Shown one piece after another: positions 46,494-55,563 of a DNA stretch of 64,000 nt. Below the pieces are notes generated by a model. That model had not been told where the DNA came from, searched no databases, and saw only the letters and a list, made by a program, of their open reading frames with translations. The translations under genes and the position numbers were made by a program. Every line of letters begins with the position of its first letter. Within the stretch, counting starts at the first letter, position 1. The stretch covers positions 381,091,792-381,155,791 of the forward strand of contig NC_053035.3 of assembly GCF_002575655.3 (NCBI RefSeq), given 5' to 3'. The stretch is from Aegilops tauschii subsp. strangulata (taxonomy: Eukaryota > Streptophyta > Magnoliopsida > Poales > Poaceae).

Positions 46494-47722
46494 GGCGCGG
46501 CTTGTCGGGCCTCCCAGCAAGCCACCCTTTTGTACAAGCCTTGCTGGCAAGGCATGTAACCCTTTGTACAAAGCCAGGCGCAGACCCTGAGCATAAATAA
46601 ATCAAGCGCTGGCGCCCTAAGTTATAGCATGCATGCTAGGTCGAGTCTCTTCCTCGGTTAGGGTTGATAGTGCTTAGTGGAGGCTAACTCCAAGCTTAGA
46701 GGTCGAGTGCGCATCTCTCTGTTCTTTCCTGTCCTCTTTGGTTCGCAGGGCATGAGCACTTCTGCCGAGCTATTTGGAAGAAGGAGAATGGACCGGCGTC
46801 CTGGCCCCGGCAAACCAAAGTTGTCGGGGGCTGAAAGTGCAAGGATCCAACTGCAGGGGCTGCAGATCCAAATAAGTCTTTTATCCTCTATCATGCATTT
46901 CGGTATGGAACTGGGATATATGAAACCTCGTTTTATTTCTAGACTACCGTGCTCCCTTTTTCTATACCCAAGGGTTATCTCCTGAGTTCGGATTTGATTG
47001 TAGTCGCGACAGCCAGAAAATGGAACGAGGAGCCTAGGCCCGCTTCATCCCTGCCTCCGCCAAGAGCGCGAGAATGGTCGAGCGAAGTGGAGGGACGGCA
47101 AGGCCTGTTGTCGGGCGAAAAACGTTTATCTTAAATAGTAACAAGGATTCACTCCTTGTCGTGGGTTTCACCCGCGAACGAAAAAACCGGCAAACATCCC
47201 TTTTTCATTAAAAAACATCCCATACAGGTATAGTTGATACGGAATGAAAAACATGAGCAAGGGGGATTACAAGCTTTAAATTCTACTAACACCCGCAGGC
47301 TTACAAGTTGAAAAATGATAAGGTGCCCGTAATCCCTTTCTTGTCCCTCTCCTCAGGAGGCAATTCAAGGAAGCGAAGAGGGGCAAAAGGAGCGCCTAGG
47401 CGAGCTACGGGTGCCAGAAAGCACCAAGAGAACGTCTCGGTGGCCGTCCGAAGGCTGGCCGGTGATGACAGCGCCGGAGGAAGAGCTGGAAGACGAGGCG
47501 GCAGGACGTCAATACGCGACGAAAGCGTCGGTGCCCGCGTACTCTGACTTGACGGCCTTCCCGCCCTCTTCCTCTTCCGCAGCCTCCCGACGCCAGCCGC
47601 CCAAGGAGACGGCCCCGAGAAGTTCAGGGAGCTGGCCCCTCCCCCGGTAAACTCCGCCGGAGGAGCGGCCAGGTGCAGATAATGCTGCTGCCGCACCCGC
47701 CCAGGCGTGACGCGCCCGACGC
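46494..47722. other. Spacer between G-outer pol and its antisense gene
   Basis: No supported gene. It includes AATAAATAAAT at about 46594, which could end the pol transcript, and a mixed region at 46640-47290 with several short unrelated frames. Minus-strand 3' signals for the B3-like gene should lie between 47300 and 47720 (an AT-rich patch at 47200-47290 is a candidate). Confidence 0.45.
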
Positions 47723-48364
47723 CTAGTAGGACCCGTCATCCTGCCGCCCGCTACCCTCGTTGTTGATGCCGCTGTCCTCCTCGTCACTCTCGCTCGAGGA
47801 GGAGTCTTCGCCATCGGAGGAGCTCTCCACGCAGCACCTTACGCGAGTCCCAAAGTGCCCAAAGGCTTTGACGGAGAGGAGGCCGCTCTCCATTAATTTG
47901 AAATGGAGAGTGAGCCCCTCCGTAAGGCTGTGGATGCGAGCGAAAGTCTTCCACCCTCGACGAAGATACATGACGTGAGGGGCGGGGAACTCGACATGGG
48001 CCCATGTGTCGCTGTTCCCGCAGCCCCTCATGTGCAGCCGCAGCACCTGCGGCGGATTTAGCTCCATCTCCTGTGCAAATGGGGTCGGAAGGTGAAGACG
48101 ACGGTGCGGCGAATGGCGCAGCCTAACGAAGAACTCGCGAGGGCTGTCCCCGACATGGCCCTCCACCGTAGGAAGAGCCGCTAGCGGAGGCGAGACCGAT
48201 GCGCCGCCCCGTCCTCTTCTCCCTCGAGCACCACGACGACCACGGCCTCGCCCCCTTCCCCTCGTAGCTGGCTCCGCCACCACAGGCTCTTGGGGAGGGG
48301 GGACGCGCTGCCGAGCGGAGACCCTCGCCCCCACCATCGAAGGACCGGGGTTCCCCTTCTCCAT
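47723..48364 (-). CDS. Antisense B3-like DNA-binding protein in G-outer, 213 aa
   Basis: An uninterrupted single-exon frame opposite to gag-pol, between pol and the 3' LTR. The layout is: a Pro-rich start, an Arg/Gly-rich basic stretch at 35-54 (RGRGRGRRGARGRRGRGG), a B3-like domain at about 77-178, and a Ser/Asp/Glu-rich acidic tail at 181-200. B3 hallmarks are the start FFVRLRHSPHRRLHLPTPFA, a central W near 121, and LRRGWKTFARIHSLTEG followed by LTLHFKL. B3 domains bind DNA in plant transcription factors, and the basic stretch could serve nuclear import or RNA binding. These roles are inferred. ATG at 48364 is the first on the strand after a TATA box about 85 bp upstream. It is open although gag-pol of the same element has nine stops. 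An alternative is a pseudo-domain retained by chance. Confidence 0.72.
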   Translation of the reverse strand: MEKGNPGPSMVGARVSARQRVPPPQEPVVAEPATRGRGRGRGRRGARGRRGRGGASVSPPLAALPTVEGHVGDSPREFFVRLRHSPHRRLHLPTPFAQEMELNPPQVLRLHMRGCGNSDTWAHVEFPAPHVMYLRRGWKTFARIHSLTEGLTLHFKLMESGLLSVKAFGHFGTRVRCCVESSSDGEDSSSSESDEEDSGINNEGSGRQDDGSY

Positions 48365-48447
48365 GACGGATGAGAGGGAGGAGGAAGCAAGAATGGAGAG
48401 AAGCAGATGACGAAGGATTGAGAGGCGGCGTTCCTCCTGCTCCCCTC

Positions 48448-48455
48448 TTTATAAA
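48448..48455 (-). promoter_or_regulatory. TATA box of the B3-like antisense gene
   Basis: TTTATAAA within the palindromic CTCTTTATAAAGAG, about 85 bp upstream of the ATG, leaving a leader of roughly 55 nt. Confidence 0.6.
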
Positions 48456-48926
48456 GAGGCAGGGGCGGGGCTCGGCCGCCCCTCTCGGCCAATCCGGCTC
48501 AATGAAGTGACAGTGGGCGGGGCCATCGACCGCCCTCCCCGCCCAATTGAGGGCGCGTGGGAAATGGCCCTCGCACGCACGACTCCCCGTATCCCACACG
48601 CCTGCCATTCGTTCTGCATGCAGCAAACGTGGCGCAAGAAACGGGCGTAATGGGACGCGTGGAGCAGCGGTTCCCCGAGGGCGGAGAGTAAATGAGCAGC
48701 GACCCTGCGGTCTCGAAGAGACACGCAGGCCGCCTCTTTACTATTCACTGCAGATGACGTCAACATGCTTCGGTCACCCGCGCGCGCGACCCTCACGTCA
48801 CGCAATCGACGCAGGTCGTGGGGATGCGCGGCAGACGAAAGATTACCGCGGTAAAAACCGCCCCACCTGTCCGCGTACCGTTTTTGGGCCTGGCCCAACA
48901 ACGTATTGTGCTTATGTGTGGCCCAG
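48456..48926. other. Upstream region of the B3-like gene / pre-PPT region of G-outer
   Basis: GC-rich, promoter-like for the minus strand. Contains ACGTCA/TGACGTC at about 48754 and CACGCG-type motifs. No coding sequence is supported. Confidence 0.4.
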
Positions 48927-48939
48927 GCCCGGGGGCTCC
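48927..48939 (+). other. G-outer polypurine tract
   Basis: The G-run in GCCCGGGGGCTCC directly precedes the 3' LTR. Confidence 0.6.
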
Positions 48940-50094
48940 TGTCGGTGTACAAAAGTAGGGACTCTCCTTTTGACCACTTTACTTATGCACGGGCAGTCGG
49001 AGCCACGCACCACGGCCGCACTTGGCAAAGCAGAGGAGGTGAGCCAAGGTAAACCCAAAGCACAAGCAAAGGAACGCCAAGATCAAGACCACAGAGAGCA
49101 GAGGGACGAAGCAGGTTCCCCCGGCAAGACCCTTGTCGGGGCAGCCTCCGCGGCCCCGGCAAGGCCCTTGCCGAGGCAGCTCGCCCCAACACCAACAGAC
49201 CGAGCCACCCTTGAGCCCACGGCTTCCAACACCATCAACTACGTTGGGCCAGGGCTCGGGAGGCACCTCCATGGTGGCATGCAGATCTTTGCGAAGACAA
49301 GGAACAACACTCTAAATCAGAGGAGTAGAAGACGACGAACCTCGACAAGATCCTTGTCGAGGAAGCCCACGAGACCCCGGCAAGGTCCTTGCCGGGGACG
49401 ACCGCGACGCCGCGGCAAGACCCTTCCCGGGGCCCCGGCAAGGCCCTTATCGAGAGCGTCCGCAAGGCCATAGCTAGGCCCGCACCCGCCTAGCTTTCCA
49501 CCGCCTATCCCATGCAGCTGCCAGCCCACCAGCCGGGCAGGCACCTGCGTGTCGACGCATGACCCGTCCGCCAACTCAGCACCTACCTACGTGGTGGCAT
49601 GCAGATCTTCCTGAAGGCTCCACCACTGCGCCACCTCAGCTGCTTGCCTGTCTACATGGCGCCACCGCCTCGCTGGGCCAGGCGCGTGTCGAGACGAGGC
49701 GAAGCGGCAGTAAAGTAAGGGGGACACGTCAGGGGCGCATTTAATGCGTCTTGTCCCGTAATGACTAGCGATAAGCTTAGCCACAGTACCTCGACGCCAC
49801 CTCCTGGTGCCACTGTGGCGATCCCTTGGCCTATAAAAGGAGAGCCAGGGCATCCAGGAGAAGGATTCGGACTCTTGGACAAGTTACGCCCCTGTAGCTA
49901 GTCCGAGCTCCTCAAGAACACAGATATACACATCCAAGCAGGACTAGGGTATTACGCATAACCGCGGCCCGAACCTGGGTAAACGACCCGCGTGTTTACA
50001 CTGACTGTTGATCCTGCTCTCCTCACCACTTCCAGCGCCCCGCAACCGTAGCAGGGATCCTCGTTGGTCCCATAGGTGTCGTTTTCCACCGACA
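48940..50094 (+). repeat. G-outer 3' LTR (1,155 bp)
   Basis: TGTCGGTGTACA...CCACCGACA. TATAAAA at 49832-49838. Same length as the rejoined 5' LTR. Confidence 0.95.
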
Positions 50095-50339
50095 GTTACG
50101 GTGGATGCCACGTGTCGATCACCCTTGACGAAAGCACTTCTGTGACGCGCAATTTATCATCATGGAAGTGGACACTTCCGTGATGATAATTTTGGTAATG
50201 TCATGGAACACTTCTACGACAGCACAGGTATGACTATCTTGATTCTGTCATAAAATCGTCATGGATGTACATGCATGACAAAAAACGCGACCTACTGTGA
50301 CAAACACGTATCATCACGGAAGTGTATTTTTTTGTAGTG
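50095..50339 (+). mobile_element. CACTA terminus (right TIR) belonging to the 17640-24881 element
   Basis: After the GTTAC duplication the CACTA sequence resumes (GGTGGATGCCACGTGTCG) and ends in GTATTTTTTTGTAGTG. The complement, CACTACAAAAAAATACACTT, is a CACTA TIR. The probable 3-bp target duplication is GAG at 50340-50342. Confidence 0.85.
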
Positions 50340-50585
50340 GAGGCCGGTGTATTACCTGAGTGAAGTGTTGTCCGCCTCCAAGCAGAACTACCCCTACTAC
50401 GAGAAGATGTGCTATGGCGTGCATTTCGCTGCCAAGAAGCTGAAGCCATATTTTCAAGAGAACCCAATCATTGTGGTCTGCACTGCTCCACTCGCCGAGA
50501 TCATTGGAAGCCGAGATGCTTCAGGCCGAGTGGCCAAATGGGCCATAGATTTGGCCCCCTACACCATCTACTACCAGCCTCGCAC
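50340..50585 (+). mobile_element. Gypsy pol scrap (RT/RNase H region), 246 bp
   Basis: Open fragment YYLSEVLSASKQNYPYYEK ... YTIYYQPRT, closely similar to the first RNase H region of G-inner (complement of about 33890-33640) but not the same copy. It lacks the G insertion that breaks the frame in G-inner at 33826. Cut on both sides by CACTA termini. Confidence 0.88.
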
Positions 50586-50633
50586 CACTACTAGGAAAAC
50601 CCTTACCAGTAGCGCTGGTTTTTGGGCTATTAG
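50586..50633 (+). mobile_element. Second CACTA element, left TIR (48 bp visible)
   Basis: CACTACTAGGAAAACCCTTA is a CACTA-type terminus, and CAC at 50583-50585 may be its target duplication. It is interrupted at 50634 by G-3, so the rest should lie beyond the window. Confidence 0.65.
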
Positions 50634-51749
50634 TGTGACACCCAAAATTTTATTTGGCTTTTTCAAAACTTTTCCTTGATTTGAGGGAGGTGATTTAAAC
50701 TTTTCTTCTAAAAGAACTCTCCCTCTCAAAATATTTTCTTTTATGACTAGTGCTTCATTTTCGGATTCACTCAAAACTTGATTTTGGTCTTGGAGGTTTT
50801 CCTCTTTTATTTTGACTCAAACCAAGATGTTTTTTCTCTTGGAAAAATGTCCTTTGAAAATTTCTTTAAAAGGCCCTATAGCTTTTGGAATGATCTTTTT
50901 CCACTTTCAAAAAATTCCTCTTGCCATGACCCAAGGGTAAATTCCCTCCCATAAGCCTTTCCTCATCTTTGGATCATGATATGCTTCAAATCCAGCAAGT
51001 TGAACCTCTCCATATAATTATTTCCATTTATTTCTTATCAAAAACAATTTCTGCCTTATATCTTGATCCTTGGAGGTTTACAAAGGAACTACTCTTTTTG
51101 CTTTGATTTTTGCCCCCAAACCATTTTCCCTTCCTAGTCCCTTGAACCCTCAACCAAGATCCATGAAGATCCACTGGTCTCCAGTTCAAATTTTTCAAAC
51201 TATACTTGCTGCAAGTTTGGACCAGATTTGCCAAATTTGATGAAATTCATTCAAATCCTTCTCCAAAAATTCTGAGAAAAATCAGGCAGCCTCTGGGTGC
51301 ATTGAGAGGTCACCTCACCAAGTCCCAGCTCCAGGAAAAATTTTCTTCATACCAAATCATTTCATCGAACACCTGCTGGACACTGTTTCTCTAAGGTTCA
51401 GTCAAGTTCAGTTAACAGTGTGTGAACTACTGTCGTTTCTTCAGTGTCCGTAGACGAGCGCCGCCCAAGCCACCGGAGGCCGCTGTGTGGTCTTCCACTC
51501 CCCCGTGCGTGCTGCCACCCTCGTCGTGAACCGCTAGGCGCGGAGCGCGCTCTCTGTTGCCGCCGTGCCAGTACGGCGACCCCGACGAAGACCGACACCA
51601 TTACGCCATGCCCGACCAAGTTTAGCAGTGGAACGGGACCAGTAATTCTCACTGGTGCTGCCTGGCCACCTAAACCCTCTGCCAAGCCACTGCCCCGCCG
51701 TAATCGCTCGCTGGAGATTCTCCGTTCACGGCCACCCCCTCGAGCCGCC

Positions 51750-51756
51750 TATAAAT
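51750..51756 (+). promoter_or_regulatory. TATA box in G-3 5' LTR
   Basis: CCTATAAATGGAGGCC. The 3' LTR has the matching TATAAATA at 61523-61530. Confidence 0.6.
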
Positions 51757-53482
51757 GGAGGCCCCGAGCTCCAGCTAGTACCCACACCACCTCTGCACTC
51801 CACCAAGACCCCGCCTAGCCACTGGAAGAGCCCCGAGGGAGTCTCCTTCCTCAACTCCGGCCGCCGCGACCCGCCACGGGATCCAGCTCGATTCGCTCCT
51901 GTGTGTGCACCTCTGCCTCCCATCTCTTGCCAGTAGCTCTCTAGTGCATCCCTCCTTCTGACCCGCGCTTCAATTCGAAGGTTGCAGCACACCACCGGAG
52001 TTCCCCACCATCGCCTGAGCCGCCGTCCGCCGGAGAAAGTGTCGTCGTCGACGTGGTGCTCTCCGACGCCCAAGTCCACCACCCACCGACGCGGAAGGAC
52101 ACGCTGATACTCTTGGTACACTACGATCTCCCTGACTCGCCGTGGTTCGACGCCGGCGACCACCGCAGCCTTCGGGCGCCGGCGAGGTTTTTCAAACCTG
52201 ACATGTGGACCCCCACGTCTGCCTCTCTTCTTTCCCCCAGTGCGTTTTCTGTTGGCGCCTTCGGGCAGAGTACGTTTTCTTTGTGGGCTGGCGCATTTCT
52301 ATTCGAACCGTTTTCTGTTTTCTCAGTTAAGCCCCTGGAACTTTTCTGTTTCATTACAGATGAGTCCCTGGACAGAAACCCTTATAACTTTTTAATAAGA
52401 AGTGATTTTTGAGTGATTCTTTTTCTGATAGTCTTATAATTTTGTCAATTTTTTTATGGGATTTATTTGAAAAAAATTGGAACAGCTTTTCTGCACGCGT
52501 TGGTTTTCATGTTAGTATGCATTTTTCGCTATACCGTAGGTTCCGGGAGAGGTGACGGAGCCGCGAACTTCGCCGAGCTAGACTCCGACTTCTCCGAACC
52601 AGGAAAGCATGTTTGAACCTTTGATATGATAGGTGTTTTGCATGTTTGCGTGAAAGGTTGTGCATGGCATATGAGTATCGGTGAGTATCTCGTTGCATGT
52701 GAGGCAACTACCCGTGTGTTCCAAAGTTACTGTGATCTCTGTTGAGAGATGGCCTAGTCATGTGGTGACATGAAGGGCAGTAAGGTGGTACTGTTGTAGC
52801 ATGCCAGCCTTACATCATCCGATTAATTCCGACGTTAACGTGGACGGAGTCACGTTATCGTTCTTCCCCCTTCCGTGCTACCACATGTTTTCTGCCAGAA
52901 TGCGGTTTAGTAAGTTGGTAACCTCTTTCCGTGTACACACCAAACAGAGGGGCCGGGATGAGGGTTCCATGGCCCTGGATTAAAGCCAGTCATCCGGTCA
53001 GGGGGCATGGGTGTTTCCGGTTGGGACCGAGAGGGGGGCACCCCTTAGAGCGCGCATATAGAAATTTGATCCCATGCTACGCGAGGTTGTAGCCTCCCCG
53101 TCTCAAGGTTTTTCTTGAACGTTGCCGAGGGTGATTCCTGGCTTCGGAATGTTGAATGGGTGTGTACTGGTTAGACGTGTTTCTTCCAAAACACCGTAAA
53201 CGGAACTAGTCCCCGTGACTACTGAAATCCGTTGGCTGCGGTTAAAGTACAAACTCTGCAGAGTCAAATCCTTCCGAGTCATCGCATCCATGGTCACGTA
53301 ACGTGATCAGCGTATCCATGTCTATGTCATAACCTCGTGGTAAATTTTTTTCTTTCCGGTAAGCGAGCGTGAGTAGTAAACTTGGCTGAACGTTATTCCT
53401 GTGGATGGACTAAGCCTGTTGTTTATCTCATGCCTGATTATTCTCTGGATATGATTTAAAATTCATGAGCTACTAAGTTATG

Positions 53483-53806
53483 AATATAAGCCCTTTATGT
53501 GATGTCGCTCAGACGTCTGACTGTGGCATGTTTGTCTTTTACTTTCAATATAAGCCCTTTATGTGATGTCGCTCAGACGTCCGACTGTGGCATGTTTGTC
53601 TTTTATTTTCAATATAATCCCTTTATGTGATGTCGCTCAGATGTCCGACTGTGGCATGTTTGTCTTTTACTTTCAATATAAGCCCTTTATGTGATGTCGC
53701 TCAGACATCCGACTGTGGCACGCACTGCCTTTTATTTTCTATTATAAGCCCTTTATGTGGTGTCGCCTTGACGCCCGACTGCGGCATTGTTATTCTTGCA
53801 TTTTCC
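53483..53806 (+). repeat. Five tandem 64-bp repeats in G-3 5' LTR
   Basis: Units begin AATATAAGCCCTTTATGTGA at 53483, 53547, 53611, 53675 and about 53740. The last is more diverged. Each carries GATGTCGCTCAGACGTC(C/T)GACTG. Confidence 0.9.
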
Positions 53807-54485
53807 TCTCGAGGAGTCATTCAGACCCTCGTTTGGCACCCAGTATATTATTTTGGGATTTCGGGAGGACTACCGCCCGACTTCTCTTTTATTTCCCGTG
53901 CAGTATTATCTCTATGTCTGAGTGCACTTGCTAACCTGTTCATATGCATCATGTCTACATTTGTTATATCTTATGTCCGAACTGTCTTGCGAGTACTTTC
54001 ATAGTACTCACCTGGCTTGTTGATTTGGCCAGATGTTGACGAAGGCGATCTCATGGATGAAGAGTTTGATAGTGAGTCCGACGCCTAGAGGAGTCCCAGT
54101 CAGCCCCGTGCGATCCTGGATATTGGTCACTTGTATTATATACGCTTTCGCCACCCGCAATAAATCTCCTCGAGCTTCACCCCGACGCTCGAAGAGCTGT
54201 AGTTTTCAGGAGTCATATCACCCGCTTCGCGGTGATATTTTCACCACCGTTGTTATCGTGAGTTAGTAGTTATGCCACCCTATCCGCCGTTGTGTTTTAT
54301 CGGCGTACATGTAATAAATTGTTGAGCAGTCTCCGCTCAACCTTGTATTACATTCAGTACTCCTGGTATTTTTCTTCTGTGACCAAGATATTGTCTACCA
54401 GTGAGAAGGAATTCTTCTTTACTGGTCCGTAAAAGGGATTGGTCTCTTAATAAATATTTTATTGAAAAACCGGTCGTGACAAGCT

Positions 54486-54500
54486 TGGTATCAGAGCCAG
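54486..54500 (+). other. G-3 primer-binding site (initiator tRNA-Met type)
   Basis: TGGTATCAGAGCC starts five bases after the LTR. This is the usual complement to the 3' end of plant initiator tRNA-Met. Confidence 0.9.
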
Positions 54501-54647
54501 GCTGACTGTAGGAAGCCACTAGGTGCGATCGCTAATCGGTTATTAGCGTCTTTTGTGCTTTTTCAGCATTTTGCAATTGTAGCTATTTTTTGTTGGTCAT
54601 CATAAATTTATGACTTGACTACTCAGAATTTTTGCCTACTTTTGTAG

Positions 54648-55453
54648 ATGGCTGGCAGCAACTGCGAGACTCGAGTGTTCACGAACGTGCCCGAGGGGTT
54701 TGTCAAACTCCTCGTCTCCATCACCAAGCTCGCGATCGGGCCAGCGACTCGTCCGGAGTTCACGCTTTACCAGCACAAGCTCAGCGACGACATGTCTATG
54801 CACCAAGCCGTGGTGCAATTCAAGGGAGGACGTTCTGCATCTCGCCACTTCCGTTTTGTGGGAAGGGCCATGCCTACGGAGAGGCATGCCATGCAGATGG
54901 CTGCCCGGGAGGCGATAGCTCGCCTTCGGACATCCTTCCTATGATGAAGACTCGTCGCTACCGCTACCTCCCATGCCATGTGCCATACACTTGCCACTAT
55001 GCATTCGCCTGCCATCGGGGAGAGCGAGATGAAGCCATCGAGATGGTTGTGGAGTATCTCAAGGCTATGGAGGAGTCTTTCGACAACCTCGTGGACGATC
55101 TTGTGGCTGCCCGGATAGACTTAGTTCGAGGCGGTCCTGCCTGCAGGAAGGAGCTTCTTCACACGGCACCACCACTGACATTCATCTCGTCTTCAGCATC
55201 TTATGCACCGGCCATTTTAGCCACTGCTCGCCGTCTGCCTACCACTAAGGAGTTCGACCGAGTCATCGCTCCTACTCCAGTCAGAGCTGCACCGCCTGCC
55301 ACACCCGCACTACCGCCTGTCGCACCCGCGCCATCACCGCAGTGCAGTGCTTCGCGCCAGGAGCCTGCTAGGGAGGAGGTGGAGGTTGAATCTCCTGCAC
55401 CGCTGAGTCTTGCCCTCGGCAAGGGAAAGGACATCGTCACCATCTCTGACTGA
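54648..55453 (+). pseudogene. Accessory ORF between PBS and gag of G-3 (one frameshift)
   Basis: ATG 54648 opens a frame to 54944. The same protein appears to continue from about 54942 in the next frame (MMKTRRYRYLPC...) to a stop at 55453, so one base is missing near 54941. The N-terminal part (VFTNVPEGFVKLLVSITKLA, then MHQAVVQFKGG and FRFVGRAMPTERHAM) looks like a folded domain, followed by a helical segment with DEAIEMVVEYLKAMEE and a Pro/Ala-rich tail. It is not gag, and I do not recognise the family. Chromoviruses usually have only gag-pol, so an extra leader ORF is notable. Function unknown. Confidence 0.6.
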
Positions 55454-55563
55454 GAGCGCCGAGTAGCCGCGCATTATGTCTGCTTGTATGATGTGTTTTA
55501 TCTGTACGCTAGTTTGTATTAGTGTGTTCGCTGCTTTCCGGAGAGTGTGCTAGTCTAAATAAC

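Larger units (their letters stand above)
24882..50094 (+). mobile_element. G-outer: Ty3/gypsy element (Tat-lineage), interrupted by G-inner
   Basis: Bounded by a 5-bp duplication GTTAC (24877-24881 and 50095-50099). The 5' LTR is split: 24882-25248 plus 39243-40030. Together they are 1,155 bp, exactly the length of the 3' LTR (48940-50094). About 51 mismatches by eye give roughly 95.5% identity. Order on the + strand: LTR, PBS-like sequence, gag, PR, RT, two RNase H domains, IN, a spacer, an antisense B3-like gene, PPT, LTR. The dual RNase H without a chromodomain fits the Tat lineage. Without G-inner and its duplicated 5 bp the element is about 11.2 kb. Confidence 0.93.
50634..54481 (+). repeat. 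G-3 5' LTR (3,848 bp)
   Basis: TGTGACACCCAAAATTTT...CCGGTCGTGACA. TATA box (TATAAAT) at 50-nt scale position 51750-51756. It lacks about 183 bp present in the 3' LTR at 61041-61223. Confidence 0.94.

Noticed and set aside
53483..53806. CRISPR-like regular repeats
   Set aside because: Units are contiguous 64-bp tandem repeats with no unique spacers and lie in an LTR of a plant retrotransposon.
54482..54500. tRNA gene hint (TGGTATCAGAGC)
   Set aside because: This is the retroelement primer-binding site. No cloverleaf or anticodon arm surrounds it.
55522..55563. Start of G-3 gag-pol at 55522
   Set aside because: That codon is GTG. The first ATG in frame is at 55564, and even this may precede the natural gag start.
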